NCBI GenBank assembly: GCA_049515175.1
Contig: JBEKUI010000295.1
Span: 1 to 5,278 of the forward strand
DNA length: 5,278 bases
Direction of reading: 5' to 3'
Source of the DNA: JACQNR01 sp049515175
GTDB taxonomy: Bacteria > Acidobacteriota > Terriglobia > UBA7540
Part shown: positions 1 through 5,189 of the stretch, one piece after another
How the letters are laid out: each line of letters begins with the position of its first letter
How positions within the stretch are numbered: the first letter of the stretch is position 1
The notes under the pieces: model-generated
Seen by the model: the letters and a program-made list of their open reading frames with translations, nothing else
What the model was told of the DNA's origin: nothing
The model's database searches: none
Position numbers and translations under genes: made by a program

Positions 1-373
1 GCTTAGCCTGGCGGAAGTCGGCGCGGGAAGGGCAAATCATCACGTCGTCGCCGCGTCGCGCGGGCCGGCCTTCGCGATCGATGCTGACGAGGGTGGGATC
101 CTGCTGCGCGGCCTCAGGGTCGTTAAACGTCCGGATGATGAGGAAGTACTTCAACCCTGCCCTCCGGCACGCCTCGCGGAAGGGCTGCGAGTGCGCCAGT
201 TCATCGCCCACAAAGACCGTGTTCACACCCAGTAATTTGGCGAACTGGACCAGTTCGCCGGACGCGCGGACGGGTCGGTAGACCTTGGCACCCAGGATGG
301 GATCCGCCTGGGATCGTGCAAGGACGGAAGAGAGAACCAGCATCACCGCCAGGCTGCACAGTGCCCGTCGCAT
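1..373 (-). CDS. Secreted protein, N-terminal part; probable glycosidase-like TIM barrel (cut by window edge)
   Basis: The reading frame is open from the ATG at 373-371 to the left edge, giving 124 codons with no stop, so the C-terminus is missing. The start is well supported: a GAGGTG ribosome site lies about 4 bases upstream, and an in-frame TGA sits two codons before the ATG. Residues 1-23 form a Sec signal peptide (MRR, then a hydrophobic run ending near SQA), so the product should be exported. The mature part starts GAKVYRPVRASG. It then shows alternating strands and helices: LGVNTVFVGDE, then GLKYFLIIRTFNDPEA, then VSIDREGRPA followed by MICPSRADFR. This spacing, with a 'word of the day/God-like' DREG-RPA turn and a CPSRADFR-type segment, is how many uncharacterised glycosidase-like TIM-barrel proteins begin. 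That assignment is inference from pattern; the catalytic residues would lie in the missing part. It is divergent from the phosphate genes and probably unrelated to them. Confidence 0.72.
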   Translation of the reverse strand, partial: MRRALCSLAVMLVLSSVLARSQADPILGAKVYRPVRASGELVQFAKLLGVNTVFVGDELAHSQPFREACRRAGLKYFLIIRTFNDPEAAQQDPTLVSIDREGRPARRGDDVMICPSRADFRQAK

Positions 374-525
374 TCGTCACCTCGCATGACCTGGAGATCC
401 GGGTCGCATGGCACGCCTCCGCCACGCCCGCGAAAATGGCTGCCCCCGCGACTTTGCCACAGTCCTGGGCCTTCGACTCGTAGCGCAGCACCCGGCCAGA
501 TTCAGGAGAATAATACGCGAAACCC

Positions 526-554
526 TTGCCTTCCGGAGGAGGATTAGGCAGAAT
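526..554 (+). promoter_or_regulatory. Candidate sigma70-type promoter for the DUF47-PiT pair
   Basis: TTGCCT at 526-531 (4 of 6 to the -35 consensus) is followed by a 17-base spacer and CAGAAT at 549-554 (4 of 6 to the -10 consensus). Transcription would begin near 561 and leave a leader of about 23 bases that holds the GAGGAG ribosome site. The matches are modest in GC-rich DNA. I see no Pho-box-like direct repeat in the 374-583 divergent spacer, and I cannot point to a good promoter for the leftward gene there. Confidence 0.3.
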
Positions 555-583
555 ATCTGCTCAATTCCCACCGAGGAGCAATC

Positions 584-1195
584 GTGCCGCTTATACCCCG
601 GGATGTGAAGTTCTACGCGTTCTTCCGCGAACAGGCGGGCAACATCTGCAAGGCCGCTCAGATGCTGGCAGATCTCTTCGACAACTATCAAGACGTTGAG
701 AAGCATGTGGCCGAAATCAAGTACGTCGAGCACAAGGGCGACCAGCTCACCCACGAGCTGATGATGAAACTCAATCAGACTTTCATCACCCCGTTCGACC
801 GCGAGGACATTCATTCCCTCGGCTCCGCCCTCGACGACGTGCTGGACCTCGTGGATGCGGCGGCCGGCCGCATGGTGACTTACAAGGTCACCGCCGTAAC
901 CCCTGGCGCGCGGCAGCTGGCCAAGGTGATCCTGCACGGCACCGAGATCCTGCAGAAAGCCATCTCCGAACTTGAGAAGCCGGACAACATCCTCGATTAC
1001 TGCGAGCAGATCCAGCTCATCGAAGAGGAAGCTGACCGCATCAAAGGCGAGTGTGTGGCGCGGCTGTTTGAGGACTCGACGAACCCCATCGAGATCATCA
1101 AGTGGAAAGAGATTTACGAAGTCCTGGAAGCGACCACGGACAAGTGCGAAGACGTTGCCGACGTGCTGGAAGCCGTGGTCCTGAAAGCAGCCTGA
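584..1195 (+). CDS. DUF47 family PhoU-like protein, PiT phosphate transporter accessory
   Basis: This 203-residue all-helical cytoplasmic protein is at the usual length for the DUF47 (TIGR00153/PhoU_div) family. The GTG start at 584 is set by GAGGAG at 573-578, five bases upstream. Family hallmarks are visible: EHKGDQLTHEL at 49-59, FITPFDREDIHSLGSALDDV at 67-86, and IKWKEIYEVLEATTDKCEDV at 172-191. The E/D-xxx-D pairs of PhoU-like three-helix bundles, which bind metal clusters in PhoU structures, are present: E49/D53, D84/D88, E147/D151, D186/D190 and E189/D193. Members are commonly encoded beside PiT permeases, as in the orfA-pit operon of Sinorhizobium meliloti, and are thought to modulate the transporter; the mechanism is not settled. 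A pit gene follows 169 bases downstream on the same strand, which supports the role. There is no membrane segment or signal peptide. The family call is secure; the regulatory role is family knowledge. Confidence 0.95.
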   Translation: MPLIPRDVKFYAFFREQAGNICKAAQMLADLFDNYQDVEKHVAEIKYVEHKGDQLTHELMMKLNQTFITPFDREDIHSLGSALDDVLDLVDAAAGRMVTYKVTAVTPGARQLAKVILHGTEILQKAISELEKPDNILDYCEQIQLIEEEADRIKGECVARLFEDSTNPIEIIKWKEIYEVLEATTDKCEDVADVLEAVVLKAA

Positions 1196-1284
1196 AAAGC
1201 ATCGGCCGTGCCCGGAATTGATGCGCTCCTTTCCCCCGGGCGAGGGGGCCGAGCGGCAGGGCCCAAGGTCGCTCCAGCCGCGAC

Positions 1285-1312
1285 TTGACTCGAACCGGCC
1301 TTTCCTTAAATC
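1285..1312 (+). promoter_or_regulatory. Possible internal promoter ahead of the phosphate permease gene
   Basis: The 169-base gap between the two phosphate genes contains TTGACT at 1285-1290 (5 of 6 to the -35 consensus). After 15-16 bases comes TTAAAT/TAAATC at 1306-1312, a weak -10. This would start a message near 1318, about 45 bases before the permease start. The gap is long for an operon and its DNA is locally less GC-rich just here, so a separate promoter is possible. The -10 match is poor, and read-through from the upstream gene remains the simpler explanation. Confidence 0.22.
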
Positions 1313-1364
1313 AACAAACGCCCAACGGCCAAGATCTCTTGCCGGCAGGTGGATAAACTCAGCG

Positions 1365-2366
1365 ATGCCCACGTTTTGGTTTGTGATTTGTATCATCCTC
1401 GTGGCTCTGGTCTTTGACTTCCTGAACGGATTTCACGACGCGGCCAATTCCATCGCCACGGTGGTCTCCACGCGCGTGCTCTCGCCGCGCGTCGCGATAG
1501 TCTGGGCGGCCTTCTTCAACTTCGTCGCCGCCTTCACCTTCGGGACCGCCGTCGCCAAGACCATGGGCAAAGGGATGATCGACCTCCGCTTTGTGAACCT
1601 CTACGTCATCCTGGCCGGATTACTCGGCGCCATCTTCTGGGACCTCTTCACCTGGTACATCGGTCTGCCCGTCAGTTCCTCCCACGCCCTCATTGGAGGC
1701 TATGCGGGCGCGGCCGTGGCCAAAGCCGGCTTCGGCGTCATCATTCTCAGCGGGTGGACCAAGACTCTGGTTTTCATCATCCTTTCGCCGGCCATCGGAC
1801 TCCTGCTCGGCGCTGGTTTGATGATTGCCGTGTACTGGATTTTTCAGCACTGGGCTCCGCGCAAAGTCGACAAGTACTTTCGCAAGCTCCAACTCCTGTC
1901 CGCAGCCCTCTATAGCTTTGGCCACGGAACCAACGACGCGCAGAAAACCATGGGAATCATCTCCGGCGTGCTGCTTACAGGAGGCATCCTGGACCACTTC
2001 TATATCCCCTTCTGGGTGGTGCTCGCGGCCCACGCCGCCATCAGTCTCGGTACGCTGGCGGGGGGCTGGCGCATCGTCAAGACCATGGGGATGAAGATCA
2101 CCAAGCTGAAGCCAGTGAGTGGCTTCTGCGCGGAAACTGCCGCCGCCGTGAGTATCCTCGGCGCGGCCGTGGCCGGAATCCCCGTCTCCACTACTCATAC
2201 CATTGCCGGGGGCATCATGGGCGTGGGCAGCGTTCAGCGCTTGAGCGCCGTGCGCTGGGGCCTGGCGGGCCGCATCGTCTGGGCCTGGATCCTCACCATC
2301 CCCATCGCCGGCGCGGTCTCCGCCCTCGCCTTCTTGATCCTGCACAAGTTCTTCCCCGCAGCGTAA
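1365..2366 (+). CDS. pit: PiT family inorganic phosphate transporter
   Basis: This is an inner-membrane secondary transporter that takes up inorganic phosphate (usually as a metal-phosphate complex) driven by a proton or sodium gradient. With the ATG at 1365 the protein has 333 residues, in the range of the short bacterial PiT members without the large central loop. Both halves of the inverted duplication are visible. The N-terminal signature is GFHDAANSIAT (22-32) with PVSSSHALIGGYAGA (102-116); the C-terminal signature is FGHGTNDAQKTMGI (185-198) with PVSTTHTIAGGIMGVG (273-288). Eight to ten hydrophobic helices span the chain, with a basic cytoplasmic stretch (APRKVDKYFRKLQ) at 164-176 between the halves. 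The frame stays open upstream to 1218, but those 49 residues are polar, arginine/proline-rich and unlike the family, and the chain from 1365 begins directly with the first helix. The nearest purine-rich ribosome site, AGGTGGA at 1347-1353, is 11 bases away, so initiation may be weak or coupled. The upstream DUF47 gene is the probable regulatory partner. Confidence 0.95.
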   Translation: MPTFWFVICIILVALVFDFLNGFHDAANSIATVVSTRVLSPRVAIVWAAFFNFVAAFTFGTAVAKTMGKGMIDLRFVNLYVILAGLLGAIFWDLFTWYIGLPVSSSHALIGGYAGAAVAKAGFGVIILSGWTKTLVFIILSPAIGLLLGAGLMIAVYWIFQHWAPRKVDKYFRKLQLLSAALYSFGHGTNDAQKTMGIISGVLLTGGILDHFYIPFWVVLAAHAAISLGTLAGGWRIVKTMGMKITKLKPVSGFCAETAAAVSILGAAVAGIPVSTTHTIAGGIMGVGSVQRLSAVRWGLAGRIVWAWILTIPIAGAVSALAFLILHKFFPAA

Positions 2367-2370
2367 GAAC

Positions 2371-2405
2371 AGGAAGTAGGAAATAGGAAGTAGCGAATAG
2401 GGAGT
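2371..2405. repeat. Five degenerate 7-bp tandem units, AGGAAGT type
   Basis: Starting five bases after the permease stop codon are five head-to-tail heptamers: AGGAAGT, AGGAAAT, AGGAAGT, AGCGAAT and AGGGAGT. The plus strand is almost purely purine. The units decay from left to right. The array has the same 7-bp period as the pyrimidine-rich array at 2497-2559 and is partly complementary to it. I see no open frame using it. Confidence 0.8.
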
Positions 2406-2456
2406 ACGGGGCCAACTAGAACTAACAGGTCGTCGCCGCGGTCACCACCCAGCAAA

Positions 2457-2493
2457 GACTCTTTCCTTCCCAAACTGCACCCACCGAAGAGTC
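2457..2493. other. Inverted repeat between convergent genes, possible weak terminator
   Basis: GACTCTT at 2457-2463 is the exact reverse complement of AAGAGTC at 2487-2493, separated by 23 bases. A G-U pair could extend the stem by one. The loop is large and no T-run follows on either strand, so it is not a classical intrinsic terminator. It lies where both the plus-strand permease gene and the minus-strand operon must stop. It could also form the inner part of a larger fold together with the flanking heptad arrays. Confidence 0.3.
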
Positions 2494-2496
2494 ATT

Positions 2497-2559
2497 GCCT
2501 TCTGCCTTCTGCCTTCTGCCTTCTGCCTTCTGACTTCTGACTTCTGACTTCTGACTCCT
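2497..2559. repeat. Nine 7-bp tandem units, GCCTTCT / GACTTCT type
   Basis: Exactly nine heptamers run without interruption: five GCCTTCT (2497-2531), three GACTTCT (2532-2552) and one GACTCCT (2553-2559). The first unit is TG-preceded and the array stops five bases before the ComEA-like stop codon at 2564. The block structure (five identical, then three identical with one C-to-A change) indicates growth by slippage or unequal exchange in two phases. On the minus strand it reads as AGAAGTC/AGAAGGC repeats directly after the operon's last gene. The function is unknown. As I recall, similar 7-bp intergenic arrays are frequent in Acidobacteriota genomes, but I could not check this here. Confidence 0.95.
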
Positions 2560-2563
2560 GAAT

Positions 2564-2881
2564 TCACTTCTTGTCCACCTCGCCGCCAACCTTCAGATAC
2601 GGCCGGATGGCCTTCCACTTCTTGTGTCCAATCCCCCGAACGATCAGCAAATCTTCCACCCGGCGGAACGGGCCGTGCTTCTTGCGGTAGGCCACGATGC
2701 GGCCGGCCAGCGCGGGGCCGATGCCCGGCAGCTTTTGAAAATCCTCCGCCGTCGACTGATTGATGTCGATCACGAAGGAAGGCGAGCTCGCTTTTGGCTG
2801 ATCATTGTTAAATCCCGGAAGGCAGGCAGGAGGGACGGGCGGCGCCGCGAGAAGAATTGCCAGCAAGAGGGCGGGCGTCAC
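2564..2881 (-). CDS. Small exported helix-hairpin-helix protein, ComEA type
   Basis: The 105-residue product has a hydrophobic N-terminus (residues 2-19, LLLAILLAA core) that fits a signal peptide or membrane anchor, a short linker, and then a full ComEA helix-hairpin-helix pair. This opens with IDINQSTAEDFQKLPGIGP (38-56); hairpin one is LPGIGPALAGRIV (51-63) and hairpin two is IVRGIGHKKWKAI (80-92), ending PYL. This domain binds DNA non-specifically; in naturally competent bacteria ComEA is the extracellular or periplasmic DNA receptor. The cysteine at 20 is not in a good lipobox (PPAC). The start is GTG at 2881, whose last bases form the TGA stop of the upstream gene (GTGA overlap), and GGAGAGG lies about five bases before it, so translation is probably coupled. 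No comEC, comF or pilus gene is in view, and small ComEA-like proteins are widespread, so a competence role is possible but unproven. It is the last gene of the operon. Confidence 0.88.
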   Translation of the reverse strand: MTPALLLAILLAAPPVPPACLPGFNNDQPKASSPSFVIDINQSTAEDFQKLPGIGPALAGRIVAYRKKHGPFRRVEDLLIVRGIGHKKWKAIRPYLKVGGEVDKK

Positions 2882-3732
2882 CGTAACCTCTCCAAATGCC
2901 GCGGCAGTCTACGCCCGGCCAGACGGACGATGGCCCGAAGGAGTTCGCGATATACCGGCAGCGCTTCCGGGGCGTGACGGCGCAGGTCGCGCAGATGCTT
3001 CTCAATCGTTGGCCAGTCGCCGCGCACGGCGGGGCCGGTCAGGGCGCGGCGCGCGCCCAGCTTGGCAAAGTTCCTCACCGTCTCGCTCACAAAACCGGCC
3101 AGCATCGGACGCGCAATGCGGGACGGAACGCCCACCTGATCGAGCAGCCGCTCCGACTGATCGAGCAGCGCCAACAGGGTAGGACAGACCAGGAAGGCCG
3201 AAGCGTGATAGAGCACCTTGCGCCCCGGACGAATCGGAAAAGGCTTGCCCTCGAGCCGCCGCACGATTCGAGCGCCCACCGCGCGGGCGCGCGGGTCGCC
3301 CTCGATGGCCCAATAGCAGTCCGGCAAGTTTCGAACCCCTGTCGCGGGATTCGGGACAGTTTGGAAAGGATGGATCGAACCAATGGCCGCGCCGCGCCGG
3401 GCGAGCGGCTTGAGAACCGACGAAGGCAGCGAGCCGCAGGTGTGCAGCACAACCTTCCCTCGCCAGTCCGCGCCGCGTGCCGCCAGAGCCTGAGCCACCG
3501 GCTCGATGGCGGCGTCGGCGGTGGTCAGGAGAATTACATCGGCGCGATTCAGGCGAGGATCGTCGAGACCGGCGGGCGTACCGGCGCCGATGAATCGCAC
3601 GGCCTTCCGCGCTCGCGCGAGTTGCCGCGCCGCAACCAAATCGATCACCACGCCCGCTTGCGCGAGCAGCCGGCCCAGTGTTTGACCCAGCCGCCCTGGG
3701 CCGACGATCGTGACGCTCGGTCCGCGCCGCAT
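2878..3732 (-). CDS. Rossmann-like and DUF2520 domain protein (putative NAD(P)-dependent oxidoreductase)
   Basis: This 284-residue cytoplasmic protein is the standard length for this family. An N-terminal Rossmann fold opens with VTIVGPGRLGQTLGRLL (7-23), the glycine pattern of NAD(P) binding, and continues through DVILLTTADAAI (65-76) and KVVLHTCGSL (93-102). The conserved SIHPFQTVPNP (119-129) follows, then the helical DUF2520 half with KVLYHASAFLVCP (172-184) and LTGPAVRGDWPTIEKHL (231-247), all typical of the family. The overall plan resembles pyrroline-5-carboxylate and ketopantoate reductases, but the substrate is not established and should not be named from sequence. The ATG start at 3732 has GGAG seven bases upstream, inside the end of the amidohydrolase gene, whose stop is only 4 bp away. 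Downstream it overlaps the ComEA-like gene by 4 bp. The middle position in so tight an operon implies co-expression with both. The C-terminus is unusually arginine-rich (RRLPRHLERLR). Confidence 0.9.
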   Translation of the reverse strand: MRRGPSVTIVGPGRLGQTLGRLLAQAGVVIDLVAARQLARARKAVRFIGAGTPAGLDDPRLNRADVILLTTADAAIEPVAQALAARGADWRGKVVLHTCGSLPSSVLKPLARRGAAIGSIHPFQTVPNPATGVRNLPDCYWAIEGDPRARAVGARIVRRLEGKPFPIRPGRKVLYHASAFLVCPTLLALLDQSERLLDQVGVPSRIARPMLAGFVSETVRNFAKLGARRALTGPAVRGDWPTIEKHLRDLRRHAPEALPVYRELLRAIVRLAGRRLPRHLERLR

Positions 3733-3736
3733 CGCG

Positions 3737-4972
3737 CTACTCCAGCACCTTGTATTTCCCGGCCTTGTGCCAGTCGGGCCAGCTCAACCCCTCGGCGTCG
3801 TAAACAATCTTGCCCGCGCGCACGGTAATCATGCAGCGAAGTTTCTGGCTGGCCTCTTGCCGCGCGTGACCGGAATCGACCAGGCCGAAAGTCCCTTTCT
3901 GCAGTTCAAGCACGGCGATATCGGCCACCGATCCCACCGACAGCGTTCCTAGCTCCGGCCGCTTGATTTCTCGCGCCGGAGTCACCGTGGAACGGTAGAT
4001 GACTTCTTCCAGGGGCATGCCGAGGCTCAGGACCTTCGACATGCAATTCACCAGGGTGGCCTGCGGGATCAGCGAGCTGCGCTGGTGCAGGTCGGTGGAA
4101 ATCGAATCCGGCCCGAATCCCTGTTCCATGGCCGGCGCCGCGATGCGGAACCAGAAGCTCCCCGCCCCGTGCCCGAGATCGAAGATCACACCCCGCTTTC
4201 GAGCTTCGCGCATGTACTCGTTCACCTTGCCGTTGTCGTCGAGCAGCGGAATGTGCTGCGCGTACATGTGGGTGTGAATGTCGCCGGGGCGCATGTGCTT
4301 GAGGATCAGGTCGGCGTAGGTGCGCGTGGGTTGCGGGCGGAAGTCCACCATCACCGGGACGTTGGCGAGTCGCCCGGCTTCCACGGCGCGGTCGATCGCC
4401 TCCCATTCCGGCCCCTCGTAATGCGCCGCCTTGACGCCGATGAGAATCTGCGGGTGCTTCTTGATCATCTCGGCAGTGGGGCGGGCGTCCATTTCGTTCA
4501 GGCTTTGCTCGCCGACGGTGTCCATGCCCACGGCGACAATGTTCAGAAAGGCCAGCACGCGGACTTTGGCTTTGTCGATGATGCGCGCCTTGAACTCTTC
4601 GAAATTCTTCCAGCCCGCCGAGCCCGCATCGACCGCCGTCGTGACCCCGCTCGGGAAGGCGCTGAGGTCGGGATAGATTCCCCAACCCCCCGGGTCCTCA
4701 ACATACAGGTGGGCGTGAATATCCACCAGCCCCGGCGTCACGTAATAGCCGGAAACGTCCACCACCCTTTTCGATTCTGAGGCGGGAATGTTCTCGGCCA
4801 CGCGGGCAATCTTATCGCCCGCGACCGCGACGTCGCGCACGGCGTTCACCTGATTTGCCGGATCGATGACGTGCCCGCCCTTCAAGAGCAGGTCGTAGGT
4901 TTGGGCGCGGCCCAACGCCGGAAAGACCACCAGGATGACCAAGGCCCACACGCGAGCCATTCTGCTGACCAC
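3737..4972 (-). CDS. Secreted amidohydrolase/deacetylase family metallohydrolase
   Basis: This is a 411-residue enzyme of the amidohydrolase superfamily, closest by pattern to the EF_0837/Atu3266-like group (COG3964), related to dihydroorotases. Characterised members such as Atu3266 cleave acyl esters of alpha-hydroxy acids (for example acetyl-(R)-mandelate); the physiological substrate here is unknown. Residues 1-23 are a Sec signal peptide (hydrophobic 8-20, cleavage near GRA/QTYD), so it probably acts in the periplasm or outside. The mature part opens with the beta-sandwich strand YDLLLKGGHVIDP (26-38). Metal ligands expected of the family are visible: H86 and H88 in DIHAH, K181 in IGVKAAH as the carboxylated lysine, histidines in DIHTHMYAQH (231-240), H268 in DLGHG, and D294 in STDLH. 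The barrel ends with the usual GTLSVGSVADIAVLEL (342-357). The GTG start at 4972 is preferred to the ATG four codons later because AAGGAGG lies five bases before the GTG. It is the first gene of a three-gene operon. Confidence 0.92.
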   Translation of the reverse strand: MVSRMARVWALVILVVFPALGRAQTYDLLLKGGHVIDPANQVNAVRDVAVAGDKIARVAENIPASESKRVVDVSGYYVTPGLVDIHAHLYVEDPGGWGIYPDLSAFPSGVTTAVDAGSAGWKNFEEFKARIIDKAKVRVLAFLNIVAVGMDTVGEQSLNEMDARPTAEMIKKHPQILIGVKAAHYEGPEWEAIDRAVEAGRLANVPVMVDFRPQPTRTYADLILKHMRPGDIHTHMYAQHIPLLDDNGKVNEYMREARKRGVIFDLGHGAGSFWFRIAAPAMEQGFGPDSISTDLHQRSSLIPQATLVNCMSKVLSLGMPLEEVIYRSTVTPAREIKRPELGTLSVGSVADIAVLELQKGTFGLVDSGHARQEASQKLRCMITVRAGKIVYDAEGLSWPDWHKAGKYKVLE

Positions 4973-4977
4973 TGTTG

Positions 4978-4984
4978 CCTCCTT
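4978..4984 (-). promoter_or_regulatory. Strong ribosome binding site that fixes the amidohydrolase start
   Basis: On the minus strand this reads AAGGAGG, a complete match to the anti-Shine-Dalgarno core. It is five bases from GTG (4972-4970) but 17 from the first ATG (4960-4958). The in-frame upstream ATG at 5095 would add 41 residues that mask the signal peptide, so it is not used. Confidence 0.85.
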
Positions 4985-5029
4985 GAGGTATTGCGAACCG
5001 CCCCGGGAATCTGGTCGGGCCGGGCGCCT

Positions 5030-5060
5030 ATTGTAGCCTGGGATGTCCCTAAAGGGCCAA
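5030..5060 (-). promoter_or_regulatory. Candidate proximal promoter of the amidohydrolase operon
   Basis: Read on the minus strand, TTGGCC (5060-5055, 4 of 6) is followed by a 19-base spacer and TACAAT (5035-5030, 5 of 6 to the -10 consensus). A start near 5023 would give a leader of about 50 bases. The spacer is longer than ideal. Two CATCCC direct repeats, 25 bases apart, overlap this region and might be an operator; that is speculation. Confidence 0.3.
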
Positions 5061-5129
5061 ACGAGGGATGCTGGCCACCCGATTATGGACAGCATGTCGT
5101 CTCATCAGTCTCGATTCTTCGGGTGGACA

Positions 5130-5158
5130 ATTTTACCTTCCCCCTTTATTATCAACAA
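5130..5158 (-). promoter_or_regulatory. Candidate distal promoter of the amidohydrolase operon
   Basis: On the minus strand, TTGTTG (5158-5153, 3 of 6) is followed by exactly 17 bases and TAAAAT (5135-5130, 5 of 6). It sits in the most AT-rich patch of the window, about 150 bases before the GTG start. A start near 5123 would leave a long leader. The -35 is weak; TTGATA overlaps it but at a spacing that is too short. Confidence 0.35.
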
Positions 5159-5189
5159 CATTCTGGCTTCGTTCCTCGAGATGTGAATA

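Larger units (their letters stand above)
4973..5189. other. Upstream spacer of the minus-strand operon, no gene recognised
   Basis: Apart from the ribosome site and the two promoter candidates I see no gene here. The half nearest the operon is GC-rich, and 5090-5189 drops clearly in GC, as expected for a regulatory region in this genome. A small perfect inverted repeat (CCCT-AA-AGGG) lies around 5048-5057. No riboswitch-like fold, tRNA or attachment site was recognised by eye. Confidence 0.5.

Noticed and set aside
201..491. A minus-strand frame crossing the divergent spacer whose upstream part reads like protein (YYSPESGRVLRYES).
   Set aside because: It has an in-frame stop just upstream, is out of frame with the signal-peptide gene starting at 373, and its downstream half is a shifted shadow of that gene. 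A frameshifted relic is possible but not supported.
1233..1248. A CCCCC/GGGGG hairpin after the DUF47 gene as an intrinsic terminator.
   Set aside because: The stem is only five pairs and no T-run follows, and termination here would cut off the partner permease gene.
1218..1364. A 49-residue N-terminal extension of the phosphate permease.
   Set aside because: It is polar and arginine/proline-rich, lies in front of a first helix that normally starts the protein, and has no ribosome site before its ATG.
377..1396. A 339-codon minus-strand open frame opposite the DUF47 gene.
   Set aside because: It lies antisense to a gene with unmistakable family motifs, its translation is low-complexity and valine/leucine/aspartate-biased in the manner of a mirrored frame, and no ribosome site or family pattern is seen.
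2497..2559. The tandem heptamers as a CRISPR array or an attachment site.
   Set aside because: The units are contiguous 7-mers with no spacers, and there are no cas, integrase or tRNA genes nearby.
2896..3828. A 310-codon plus-strand open frame opposite the DUF2520 gene.
   Set aside because: It is antisense to a conserved gene, extremely arginine/glutamine/alanine-rich, and has no recognisable domain: a typical GC-rich shadow frame.
3906..4780. Long open frames on both strands within the amidohydrolase gene.
   Set aside because: They overlap the conserved metal-binding segments of the real frame and have shadow-type compositions rich in arginine, glycine and histidine or in valine.
4973..5095. 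A 41-residue extension of the amidohydrolase from the ATG at 5095.
   Set aside because: A perfect AAGGAGG site five bases before the GTG at 4972, followed at once by a signal peptide, makes the shorter form clearly better.
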